Source: Geosiphon pyriformis (lineage: Eukaryota > Glomeromycota > Glomeromycetes > Archaeosporales > Geosiphonaceae). Taken from it: a stretch of DNA of 64,000 bases. Numbering within the stretch: the first letter of the stretch is position 1; every line of letters begins with the position of its first letter. The stretch lies in contig JAAOMT010000328.1 of assembly GCA_016748015.1 (NCBI GenBank), positions 1-64,000 of the forward strand. The letters run 5' to 3'. Position numbers and translations under genes: made by a program. Of the stretch, positions 1 through 10,714 are shown in pieces. The notes beneath the pieces were generated by a model that searched no databases, was not told where the DNA came from, and worked only from the letters and a program-made list of their open reading frames with translations.

Positions 1-562
1 AAAAAATCAATAATTATATAATTATGTATATAATTATAATAGAATTTTGTCAAAAAACATTAGTTATTTACAATACTTTGTTAAAAAAATAATTATAACA
101 TAAAATTTTAAAATGTTATAAATCGAATGTTTATTATGATATTATTCAAATAAGAAAATTTTTAAGGTGTTTGGATATAATAAAGAATGATTTAATGTTG
201 AAAAATCGAGATAATAAATAAATATTAAATTAAAAAATCACAACAAAACGCATGAGCCGCATTTATCATAGAACATGGAAGTAAATAGCGGTTGGACTAC
301 AATCTAAGTGGTTTATTATTATAATTTTTATTAAGTAATAATACAAAATATAAAAGTATTCTATTATAAATTGTTAATAAAACTTTAAAAATAAAACTAA
401 TATTAAATTATCGAGTGTAAAATATTAAGAAATTACAAAATGTAAATGTTTATTATTATATTTGTTTCAATACTTTTAATTATGCAGTTAATAGTTTATA
501 CTGTTGAAAAGAAAATGTGTGATTAAGCCGGTGAATTACTTATGTTAGATGCTATATGAATT
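1..562. other. AT-rich intergenic stretch, no gene seen
   Basis: No frame here gives a convincing coding segment on either strand, and no RNA gene was recognised. The stretch lies 3' of the minus-strand membrane protein that ends at 563 and would contain its terminator and polyadenylation signals, none of which I can place with confidence. Confidence 0.6.
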
Positions 563-1681
563 TTATGTATTATATTTCGCGTCGTCGAATTTATCCAAGA
601 ATATTCTCAACTTTTCTTCTATTTTGGGTGAAGGGCTTTCTTCTCGTTCCTTTGTTACTAAATTTTCTTGGATTTCATTTGTACCTCGATATTTAATATG
701 TTCTATTGGATAATACCTCAACAATCGATGCAAGAGTCCCCAAGGTTTGTATTTTCCTTGTCCAGAAAAAGTGAGATAAAACGAATATAATACACCAAGA
801 AGCGTGAAGCTTTCTCGAAAGATTGACCATGGAGTTGACCGAGGTACATCAGTGGTTTTCAAAATATCAAATGTTTCTGGCAAAGGATAGAGAATTAATG
901 ATGGATTTTGATTGTTTCAATAAAATCAAATTGATTAAACATTGCGATTACCAGCTCGAATTGTAATTCTGCTTTTAGCGAATGAGCTATATGTCCAACG
1001 TGGATCTCGAAACTCATCCACAATGTTGAATCTAACATCATTCCTAACAGTTCCATTTATACCAATGTTCTGGGTTCTTGAAAAACTAATCGCTCTATTT
1101 ACATCAGCTTCCAAATACATGAAACGATTAAAGATAAATTGTGAATTTTTCTGGAGAGGGTCAAAGATGTTGAGATATATTGGGGAATTAGTCGAGCCAT
1201 TATCAAGTGAGCGATTATAGGTAAGCTCCATGTCTGGTACATTGGGTACTGGGGCCGGATTTTGTATAATAGGCTCATCACCTGTACTTAAAATCTAGTA
1301 GGAAATAAAATTGATCTAAGAACCAATATTAAACTTAAAATATATCATACAGTAATATTTAATACTTGAGCTTACCCAACATCTGGAAAACACGTCCTTC
1401 AGTTGTGACAACTCTGGCGAGTCAGCGCGGTAAGTATCCAAATAGGAATTCCCCTGCGCGAGCAATTTACCATACACCGTTATTTCAAAAGAATACGTTG
1501 AACCTTCTATACAAATTGTGAGAGCGGGTGGAACCAAACGATCTCTTGTTTCCACAGAGAAGGATTGTACCGTAATGTTCAATCCACGAATTCCGTTGTA
1601 AAGATTATAGCCAAATATTCCCAAAAGAAGGAAAACAACAAGCCCTTGTAAGGTTTTGATTGCTTGACTAATTGGGGCCAT
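563..1681 (-). CDS. Two-TM membrane protein, unknown function, 3 exons
   Basis: Three exons, 1681-1376, 1294-952 and 876-563, join in phase through GT-AG introns (donors GTAAGC and GTAATC, acceptors CTAG and CCAG) and give 320 residues. A hydrophobic segment lies at about residues 11-30 (LQGLVVFLLLGIFGYNLYNG). A second lies in the last exon (ESFTLLGVLYSFYLTF), followed by a KPWGLLHRLLRYYP motif and a charged, Glu/Lys-rich tail. About 200 residues between the two segments would face one side of a membrane and carry several N-x-S/T sites and two Cys. This two-TM layout resembles a family of hypothetical proteins I associate with arbuscular-mycorrhizal fungi, but I cannot name it. Function unknown. 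Start chosen at the ATG directly before the first TM; an upstream exon cannot be excluded. Confidence 0.7.
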
Positions 1682-2010
1682 TGAAATATAAATTCTTGGT
1701 CATTTAGAAAAGGTTTTATTTCTACCATATTTATAAATTCTAAAGAAAAAACGTGTAAGCTGTTGTACTTGTGCGATGCTGCAACTAGTAATTACAAGAA
1801 ACCATAAATATGCAAACAAGGTTGCACAAAAAATTAACCCCTCAATTGCTTGTAAAAGCATTTATTAAGAACATGACATCTTCAGGATTCACTAAATAAT
1901 GTAGGATCTAGGCCGAGAGTAGTTTACTTGAACTGCGGGTGACTTGGATATTAAGAAATTCTGTGGGAATTATGCAAAGTAAAAAGTTAATTTCATGATG
2001 GAAACATTAA

Positions 2011-3953
2011 TTAATTGGAAGATTTCACCGGAAACGCATCTTTAGTGCTGAAAACAACAAATAGTTTGGCCTCAGATAAATATCCTCTGATTAACCCCTA
2101 TTTGGAATGGGAAAATCGAAGTTAGTCGATACATAGCTTTGAGCATGATAAAAAATACCGTTTTTAACCTTTTGAATCATCACCGCCAGCGACCATGCCA
2201 CTTCGGCCATATCTGCTTCAATTCCAACGTATTTCAAGGCAATTTGGAATTGTATCATCGGAATTTTATTTGTTTTATTGTTAATGAGCCAGCTGGTAAC
2301 AAATCAATTTGAAAAATTGAGCTTAATAATTCGATACTCGCAAGAAAGAGTTTAGAATTAATTTAACTTACACTTTTTTGAACAATGTTTTAAGTGAAAT
2401 AGCTCGAGCCATTTCTACAGTCAGAAAAGTTCCTTGTTCTACGAGTCGATGCTCCGCATTCGCAAATGCTATATCAAAAGCTTTGACGTTCCCTATCCGA
2501 ATTGCGTTAATAAAAGGAGAATATAAAGCCTTGAGTCGTGGATAACGTTCTATTAAAGCTTTAGAAGGAAGAACTCCCCTGATTAGCCAAACTGGTATCA
2601 AATATCTTAAAATTAGCCTGAAGACGGAGATCGATGAATCTGTATGAGTGAGAAACATCAAAACATTGCTTTCAAACTTTATCCATGCTTAACTCTTTAT
2701 TCCGTTTATATGATTTTGGGCAAATTCGGAAAGCATATTCCAAATATTCTTCGGCCTAAATTATAAGGGATGTTGATTTTTAGTTGATCTGCAAAAAGAG
2801 CTGAAATTAATAATAAAATATTTCAAGAATTACCTGTCGATATTGTTGATCGAAAAAACAGAGCAATCCGCGATAATATTTGAAGGTAATTTGATGCGCC
2901 TTGGGAAAACTTTTCAGATTAGGTATATCCGAGGACTCGATACCTCGCAACACGTTCTTGCATAGATTTTCTTGACCCAGCTGGGATAAATCATTAATCA
3001 GTTTTCTAAATAGAAATATTCGATTTGAAAAACAGTTTAAAAACCTTGAATTGTGTCTTGATTAACAAATTGGCTATATAGTAGGTCCCCCATTGTCGAG
3101 AAGCATTCTTGGGAGCTCTGAAGGGTGAATAAAAGCATAAGAAGAAAATCCTCTTTTAGTTTCTTTAATAAAAAATGTTTTAAATTACCGGTCTGTCACA
3201 CACACACTGAATGATTTGTTTAATACACGACCAGCTTCCTCGAGGTATTTGGGACTTTTCAGTGCTCTTTTCAGTTCATCATCAGCCTAAGTTAAGGTAT
3301 TGTGTAAGTTTAGTCTGTAAAATTCTCATTGATAAGAAGTTTTTATTTACCTCCATAGCAAGATGTCGCAAGTCCCAATTTACAGTGTACAAAATTGGCA
3401 AGGTTAAATGAGTGAAAGCTTCCTTTAGAAAAAAGCTTTATATAGGAGGAAATGAATCAGGGTTGTAATGGATTTAATGACAACATTCTTTTAAAATATA
3501 GGGAACAATGAGGCTTTCCTTATTATGATAAAAGGATACTGAACTAAACTATGTTGTGTTTCAAAGGCATTGACGAAGTCATGTTTCTGACTGGATAATA
3601 GGACTTTGAAATGCATATTCACTATTTCGTCCCAAGGGCTTCTCAAATAATGACGAGTTTCTTCCAGTGCTTGGCGACCCTATTCAAAATGAGGATTATC
3701 GAGTCATTAAGGGACTTCAATAATATTTGAAAATTAGAACCAAGCACTTGAATTAAATGAAAAATACATTGCCGTTTTCCAAGTATCTTGCTAGAGAGGT
3801 CGCACTATCATCACGTAAACTCAAAAACCTAGCTAGGGATTCGTTGTCTTCGTCTTTTATACACATATTCACTTTATTTATGTAACTTTGTATTCTGAAG
3901 GAGGTATTTGTGAAGTTAGAAATTATGTCAATTTCCATATTACTTCGAGACAT
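2011..3953 (-). CDS. PCI-domain protein, CSN12 / PCID2 (Thp1-like)
   Basis: A multi-exon gene starts at the ATG at 3953 and ends at the TAA at 2011-2013. Exons could be followed by phase across about nine introns. The middle matches the CSN12/PCID2 family: LPILYTVNWDLRHLA, then EEAGRVLNKSFSVCVTDR, then WGTYYIANLLIKTQFK. The PCI/winged-helix part reads KELILRYLIPVWLIRGVLPS, then AFDIAFANAEHRLVEQGTF, then a final KIPMIQFQIALKYVG helix and a short C-terminal tail. Family members act in Sac3/TREX-2-type mRNA export complexes (Thp1, PCID2) or with the COP9 signalosome (Csn12); the sequence does not say which. Splicing at KE|LILRYLIP uses an acceptor a few codons into an otherwise open frame, chosen because it restores the family motif. 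The 180-bp gap to the divergent gene at 4134 probably serves as a shared promoter. Confidence 0.85.
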
Positions 3954-4133
3954 TGTGAAAGGTGTATGAAATCAAAAAAATTGTCGAGTCCTGAGCAAAA
4001 AGTACTGTAAATGTTACTAGTATTTGATTTTTTTGACTTCTGATTGGTCTGGAAGCAAAATTTTAGGCAGTGTTACCATCCGCAGTTAGGACTTCTTGTG
4101 AAGGAACCAGGTTTTTGCCTTTTCATAGCTTCA

Positions 4134-4881
4134 ATGAGGTGAGGATAGAGAGCTAGAGTATTAACTTCCTTGATCAACGTACACAGCCATCTTTATTACC
4201 TAGCTTCACGTCTTTCTTAAACAAATTAATAAACATAAGCAAAAAAAACTATACTTCAAAGACTCAATCTATTTTGTTTGTCTCCTTTTGATTTTTTTGA
4301 ATATGTGAAGTTCAGGACCCCCTCCAAACATCTCTTTGGATCCACCTAAAGATACTCCATTCACTACTTCGGAACTTTCCCAGGTTTCGCGTAGTTCGAA
4401 TTGCGAAATTGTTATATATAGATTTAATTGGATCCTATTCTTTAAAACTTTGATTTATTATTTAGTATGATGGGAGTGACCCTGAAAAACCCATTTACGT
4501 GGCCATAAAGAGGACAATATTCGACGTCAGCTCGAAACGCGAAACTTATGGCCCCAACGGTACTTATCATGTATTCGCTGGGAAAGATGCATCAAAGGTA
4601 ATCCATTTTGGGTATTTAAATTTTCAATTCTCACCAAATTCTTAGGATCATATATTTTTCATGATTTCTAGGGGCTCGGCAAAACCTCAAAGGACCCTGA
4701 GGATGCAGTCGCAGACTATAGTACATTAGATGAAGAACAAGTAAAATTCTCAATAACTTACCGAATTTAAACTAACTTGATTCTATTCTAAAGTTTTTTT
4801 TAATCCATATAGCTCAAGACATTGGATCAATGGTACGAATTTTTCAAAAAACGTTACAATATAGTAGGTCAAGTTGTTTAG
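4134..4881 (+). CDS. Cytochrome b5-like heme-binding protein, Dap1/PGRMC (MAPR) family
   Basis: Exons 4311-4383, 4466-4597, 4672-4740 and 4813-4881 join in frame and carry the MAPR signature: FTTSELSQYDGSD, IYVAIKRTIFDVSSKRETYG, PNGTYHVFAGKDASKGLGK and LDQWYEFFKKRYNIVGQVV. Tyr residues stand in the region where this family coordinates heme. Yeast Dap1 and human PGRMC1 bind heme and support cytochrome P450 steps of sterol synthesis. My best start is a 5-base first exon (ATGAG at 4134-4138) spliced by a GTGAGG donor to 4311. It gives a 115-residue protein without the N-terminal membrane anchor usual in PGRMC and Dap1. That first exon is inferred; a longer undetected exon with a TM segment is the main alternative. 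Confidence 0.8.
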
Positions 4882-5197
4882 CAGGTGTTTCTCGTCCCAC
4901 CAAAGAAGTTGTAATAAAATTATGAACGGGCAGAATATATTTAATTTTTCAAAGCCAGAGGCCCCAAATAACAATACATAAGATTGATATCTGATGAAAA
5001 ATATTACCCAGAAATTTAAAATATAAGTCCAATTACTGTTGAGTTGCACCGTTATTGGAATGTCAAGTCTATTGAGCCCAATCACCGCGAAATTGTATTT
5101 GGTCTCAATATATCGCTTTCGGCCATCATATTTATAAAAAGAGGATTTAATGAGGGACACTGGATGATTAACAAAATTATTTTTGATCCAAGCAAAA

Positions 5198-8100
5198 TTA
5201 ATATTTAATCTCAATATCTCCTTCAGCCGGCGCATCCAGGTCAATATAGGATTTTACTTGGCGTGGATCTGAGGTCATGTTAAATTCACTAGATTGTAAA
5301 CAAAATAAATTTCGTAAATATGATTAAAAAAAAGTATAAATGCACCAAACTATTTGAAGTAACCTTGGTCTTGCCCTTGGGGATGGTCGTCTCTTTTCAG
5401 GTGGGGATCTATGATTGCGATTATCCCGAGGATCGATCCGAGGATCAAATCCGATCCTAGGAATTTGATCATGTGGGGTACCAGCAGCTGCACCAAGAAT
5501 AGCAGGAAAATTAAATGGAAGAAATGGTGGTGGTGGCCCATTGGCCAGAACTGTGAATGGATTGGGAGGGATAGGAGAGACGTTTGGAGCAGTATTCAAG
5601 GAGGCAGTCGGATTTGGCGGGGTTGTTGGTAACAGATGATGAGGATCAATCACGTAATTGTTCAAGAAATTGACCTGATAATAGTGAAGTTTTTAAATGT
5701 CTGTTATGAAAGAGCAACAACTTTTTAAATCAAGAATAATTTCTAACCTCATTTTCCAAGTTTTTAACTTTGTCAGCGTGTTTGAGACCAATATGTTTCC
5801 TAACATATTCCTGTCCTTTAAACAATTTTCCACATATTGCGCATCGAAATTTCACTCCAGGATCCATTTCGATAGTGTTAATATCCAAGAAGTTATCACG
5901 TTCGCTAAAAGTGATCCAAGTTTTAATGTTTCATAATGTTCTGCAGGAAAGGAAAGAAATATATAAATACCTATCCAAATTTTTACCGCCAAGCTTATGA
6001 ACCTTGGCTAATGTTGGACTAGGATCAAGTTTAATATCTATTTTATGTTCTAAAGTTTTCAACCATTGGGCTGTTTGGGGAAAATAAAACTTTAGTCCCA
6101 TAGAATAAAACTTTAAATGAATTTAATGCCTTACATACCTTGAGCTTGTTTTTCTTTTTGGTTCTTGGGACCATCTCCTTTCTTTCTCAAATGACGCCCC
6201 GGGCATTTTCTCGCAAACTCTTCGATAGAATCCGAATCACTACCACAATAGTAACAAAAAAGGTGCACACGACGTGCATATTCCAAATACATGTCCAGTG
6301 ACTTTTGAATCTGTTAAAAATATTGCCAAATCTTCAATATAAATTTGAATGAATTCACGAGAAAAAATTGTTAAACTTACAAACTCTGGTTTTTTTTCGT
6401 TAGAAATGTGACCGAGTCTCTCTTTCAGTTTTCTAAATCCATTGGTGGAAAGGTCTTTATCAAGCTTTTTAATTATTTCTTCTAAACGCTGCTTATCTTT
6501 CGATATACGATCAGAATGGTTTGTTATTTCTGGAGCAATACGGTTACGAATAGGGCCAGTTTGCTTGTGCCGTGCAAGATAGAAAATGAAATCATCAACC
6601 TAACCGATGGATAAAGGTAAGATGTTGATATCACCCAAAATAAATATTTAGAGATTTACGGAAATATTTTCTTTTCAAATACCTTTTGTTCATTTAGTTG
6701 ATCAAAGGCAGAATCCATGTTAGTGCCTTCCTCGAAAACAATCCAACCTAAACGATGAAATTTTTTGGAAGGATTGGGCTCTGACAGGGCAAGATATTTA
6801 AAACCCTCGACCATTTTACACATCTTTAAAAGACGTTTTCATCAAATTTAAGACAAGAAATGTATAATAAACAATATTGAAGATTAAATTATCAAGACAT
6901 ACATTGACGATTTTTTCGCGTTGTATAGTCGGCGGGACACTTTTGATGAAAAGTCTATTACCCTCATCCTCTATCTCAGATTTTGTCTCAGGACCTGGGT
7001 CTGTGCGATAAGAAAAATGGAGATAAACGTATTTGGATACACACTTTGACAGGAAATCAATTTCGATAAAACAATATATCCTTTTTTACTAAAACCATTT
7101 TTCACATACCATCAGCTTTTGTTTCTTCTTTATTATCCGATTCCTCGTGACATATATTATCAAATTTACCAGCTTTCAAATCACTGATAAATTTGGCGTG
7201 AAGCTGCTTTTTTAGGAGATTAGTCTCCTCCCCTCTCTTCGACATATGTACTGGATGATACTTTTCCAAGAACCATTCTTCATTCCGATGAGCCTCAAAA
7301 AATGTTCGAAGTTGTCGCAAGCCAAACTCTTCTTTATATTTTGTGTATAGCTTATGTAGTTCATCATCATCAGGATGAACTTTATTCTGAGTAATGATAT
7401 AATCAACAAAATATTTGAAGGTAACTAAAAAATCGAGTTCGGTGGGATCTTTTGGAGGTTCTCTATGATGAAGGATTTGAAGGAAATTTATAGATATGTG
7501 CAATTCAATTTAATTCAATTCAATGATAGTGTATTGCATTCATGATCTAATTACCTATTAGGAGGACCAGACCAATCCATTGGTAAAAGAGGCCCTCCAG
7601 GGGGCATCATTTGGGGAGGTGGGACATTGAATCCTTATATTGGGAACAATTAAAAACATAGTATCAAAGGTTTATTTTATTTTATTAAGTTGAAATATAA
7701 GTGTAATTGCACAAACCCATTGGCATCACAGGGTAAGGTGGAGGAAAACGCATTTCCCCAGGCCTTCCGTATCTGGGACCTGGTACGTAACCATCTTTTT
7801 CATAATTAGGAATATAGTGATCCCCATTTTCGGCTGTTCTTCTAGGAGAAAGAGAACGTCGTCGTTTGTACCGGCGATCTAATTATTCCATAAGAAGAAT
7901 CAGAATTTTATATAAAATCTCTTATACTATGAGATTCCATAGACTTGATATTTCCTTGCGAGTTATCCAACAGTTAGTAAAAAATTCAAATCTAGCTGCA
8001 ATATATATGGTTTAGGGTATCAACAAGGTCTATCAATTTTAATTGTACGTCACTCTGAAATAAAGGATTACCTCTATCTTCGGAGTTTACACTACTGTCT

Positions 8101-8276
8101 CGTTTTCGCCTATCGATATAAGAATCACGTTCATGATCGCGGTCCCTTTCTCGATCGCGTTCACGATCACGACCTTCCCGACTAGTGCGTCTATCGCGCT
8201 TAAACCTATCGCGATTGTGATGAGGAGGGCCTTCTTCTTCCGAGTGGTCGATATTTCGACGTTGTTTCGAGTTCAT
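5198..8276 (-). CDS. ARS2: ARS2/SERRATE zinc-finger RNA-processing effector
   Basis: A multi-exon gene starts at the ATG at 8276 and ends at the TAA at 5198-5200. In order: an Arg/Asp/Glu-repeat N terminus (about residues 20-60, coded by CGATCG-like repeats); the region GPLLPMDWSGPPN; an ARS2 core with helices (PTELDFLVTFKYFVDYI, EEFGLRQLRTFFEAHRNEEW); an RRM-like segment (NRLFIKSVPPTIQREKIVN); a long helical leg; one C2H2 finger (FRCAICGKLFKGQEYVRKH, then IGLKH); a Pro-rich tail; and the C-terminal YIDLDAPAEGD motif typical of SERRATE/ARS2. Family members bind the nuclear cap-binding complex and steer transcripts to processing, export or exosome decay. The last intron (donor GTTACT, acceptor CTAG) was placed because it restores the C-terminal motif. 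About 700 residues, estimated. It converges with the gene ending at 4881. Confidence 0.92.
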
Positions 8277-8901
8277 AATCTTTTTAGTTTCAGAGAGTTA
8301 TAAGACCGTAGTTGATTGGGAATTGCAGCGACGGCGACATCTAATGATAGATCTACTCTCGAAGTAATAATAATGTGTTGGTGTTTGTGCTCAAAGCTTA
8401 ACATTGTGTATGAAGATTAAATTTTGAAAAGAATATATGAGGGGGAGTGTAGAAAACGTATTCAACATACCCAGAAATCGTGAGGACTAACAGAACCAAG
8501 TTGAACGAAGATCTGCTTATATATATTATTGTCGCAGCAAAATAAGAGGTTAATAGAATGATTATTACGTAATATTAGTGCAATTTGATCGGGATTTGGA
8601 AAATCGAATCATGATAGAACTGCATTTGATTTTAAATCCAAGTTGGTGATCAATTAAATAAATAAATAAAAAAATATTGAATCTTTTTAAAAGATGTACA
8701 GTTTAGATAAATAAAATTTTTTGATCAAGTATTCTTTTACTTAGGGGTAAAATCAGATGTGACGTCATAAAATAGCTGGCGTAAAAAGACGCGTTATTTT
8801 TTCCCTTCACATCTTTTTTTATCACGTAATCTTTTCTCCTATTTTTCCCCCTCTCCCTCACTCATAGCAGACCCCTCATAAACGTTAGCCTCTGAAAGAA
8901 C
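8277..8901. other. ARS2 5' flank, no gene seen
   Basis: This holds the ARS2 promoter side on the minus strand. A pyrimidine-rich run at about 8,805-8,870 and a TGACGTCA palindrome at 8760-8767 (a CRE-type, bZIP-binding sequence) are visible. Whether the palindrome is functional is unknown. No coding segment recognised. Confidence 0.4.
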
Positions 8902-9231
8902 ATGAGGACCCTGAGCTTTAGTGATCGCTATTATTTTAAAAGTAGATGCTTTTCTGAGCAAAAGGTTCGACCTCTGACTTTTCCAGTTGTCAAGTCGTAC
9001 CTTCTGCAGACATTACTGAACAACCGTGTTCCATCCTTATCAGAGTTTGTTCGTTTAAACGTTGACTTCGTAGCCAAATCAAGCCCAGAGTCAAACGACC
9101 ATGCAGCACTGAATGGCACGTGGAAAAGGCGTTTTGTTACTATTGCGGATATACTAGGAAGTATTTTCTCTTATTCTAACTCCATTCCTGAGGGCATTCG
9201 AGTCAGGTTGCGCCCTGAACTGCGAATATAG
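8902..9231 (+). pseudogene. Unrecognised 109-codon frame in a GC-richer repeat fragment
   Basis: An open frame of 109 codons sits in a patch visibly richer in G+C than its surroundings. The translation has no domain I recognise. The segment SRCFSEQKVRPLTF resembles GRCFSEEKGAAPY in a similar GC-richer patch at about 31,240-31,290, and both patches begin with an M-x-T-L start. The 3' end runs into a 23-bp direct repeat. I read it as a fragment of a dispersed repeat rather than a working gene; a small lineage-specific gene is possible. Confidence 0.3.
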
Positions 9232-9269
9232 GTGTCATCCTCGCCCAGTCAGGTTGCGCTCTGAACTGC
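9201..9269 (+). repeat. 23-bp direct repeat, two copies 46 bp apart
   Basis: Copies at 9201-9223 and 9247-9269 (core GTCAGGTTGCG, then CTGAACTGC) differ at one base. They lie at the end of the unrecognised frame above and may mark a repeat end or a local duplication. Confidence 0.8.
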
Positions 9270-9419
9270 CTGTACAGAATAATTCATGCTCAACTATGGC
9301 TATCGAAAAATTTGTTAATCAAATTAAAAATAAATATACAGATTAATAAATTTCTGATTAAGATAAAGTGGATATATTTTAAATAAAAGGAACATTAGAA
9401 CATTAAAAAAATATAAATT

Positions 9420-10430
9420 ATGTCAGAAGAAAAGCATGATTTGTATAAAAACTTGTCCATCTCTATCAAAAAATCAAAAAATCTGCTTTATGATAATAGG
9501 TCAGTTTTTTCTCTAATGTTATGACTAAACGTCATACCAAAGATCTAAGAACTCTGACTTCCCGAGAATGGCAGGACATTCTCCCGGTTCTTAAAAGAAC
9601 GATTAAAAAAATTGAAATTATATTAAACAGGCCACATCAGTAGAGGATGTAGCTGGGCAAAATATGCCCCAAATTTTTATATATAGGAAAGATTGGCAGC
9701 GTTGGATTAATCAAAGAAAACTTTGGAGATCCAGCCGTTATAAAAGATGCGGAAAAACTCTTCAAACCTAATTCCGAGCAAGTTGTTGCCGAAAAGAACA
9801 AGGAAATTGCTAGATTACATAACGGAGTAGGATATAACGAGGTAGGCTGCATAGCTATCTCCACGAAAGACCATTTACCTAATGATATTAACGCCATTGA
9901 CCCGAAACCTGAGCGGAAATAGGAACAATGTTAAAAGAAATGATGAAAATATTACTAGTTGTCATGATTTTGCTTTTCGAATTAAACTAGGAGAAACGGC
10001 TACCAGAATATGGAAAGAAGAGGAAGTTCCCTCTAATTATGATTATCCTAATTTTGAGCTTGTAGTAAATATTTTTCCTAAATTTAAAAGAATCCCCGCC
10101 GAAGTTAGAGGTCATAATAGGAAAGCACCGCTACGGCAACTTATAGGTAGCTATGAAAATGAACGTGTAACTTTCAAGCTAAATAATCCCAAAAACTATG
10201 CCAAAATCTGAGGTCAAAAGGATAACTAAAGAAATTGCTGAATTAAAAGCAATTTCTACTATATGACTAATTCCAGCAATCTTGGCAGCGGTCGGGATAA
10301 CAGCAATTGAGATTCCGAGTGCTAAGAATATAAGAAAGATAACGCCTTTTCAATTATCGAGCCACAATTACTTTGGTGTTCATTTTGTCTGGTTTTGTTG
10401 CAGCACGCCCCAATTATTAAAATAAAATAA
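9420..10430 (+). pseudogene. Broken hypothetical gene, several frames
   Basis: Coding-like stretches follow each other on the plus strand but change frame. An ATG at 9420 starts MSEEKHDLYKNLSISIKKS. Next comes SREWQDILPVLKRTIKKIEI at about 9,555-9,625. Then GSVGLIKENFGDPAVIKDAE at about 9,690-9,750, which runs to a stop near 9,920. Then the last part of an open frame from 9,882 to 10,211 (GETATRIWKEEEVPSNYDYP), followed by a shifted hydrophobic tail (IPAILAAVGITAIEIPS). Some shifts could be introns, but no clean donor/acceptor set restores one frame, and a stop (after KAISTI) interrupts the tail. I do not recognise the family. It lies next to the Fanzor relic and may have arrived or decayed with it. 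Confidence 0.35.
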
Positions 10431-10714
10431 TTTTTTTAAACGTAATAATAAAATTCAAAAAATCACAATAAAAACATTATCATTTGCTTGAAATTGTACA
10501 ATGTTAATTGTTGAAACATGATTTAAATAAATGGAATCTATTTAAATTATAAAAATTTTACATTTGTTTTTTAATATTTTGAGTTTTTGATTTAAACATA
10601 ATTGTTAATTTTAATAATATGGACGGATTGTAAAATATCAATAATAGGCCATACTAAACATTGCTATATAACACGTATTATTTCCTGCTCCATCAACCAA
10701 TGCCCGGAAGGGAG

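Noticed and set aside
1700-1861. 53-codon minus-strand frame with a hydrophobic segment (FCATLFAYLWFLVITSCSIA) just upstream of the two-TM gene
   Set aside because: It could be an upstream exon or a small membrane peptide, but no phase-compatible splice to the ATG at 1681 was found, and AT-rich DNA often gives such frames.
4783-5244. 153-codon minus-strand frame over the 3' ends of the Dap1-like and ARS2 genes
   Set aside because: Its first codons are the ARS2 last exon read in another frame, and it overlaps the last coding exon of the Dap1-like gene. It has no recognisable domain.
8100-8170. CGATCG-type short repeats that resemble a satellite
   Set aside because: They code for the Arg/Asp/Glu repeat of the ARS2 N terminus in frame.
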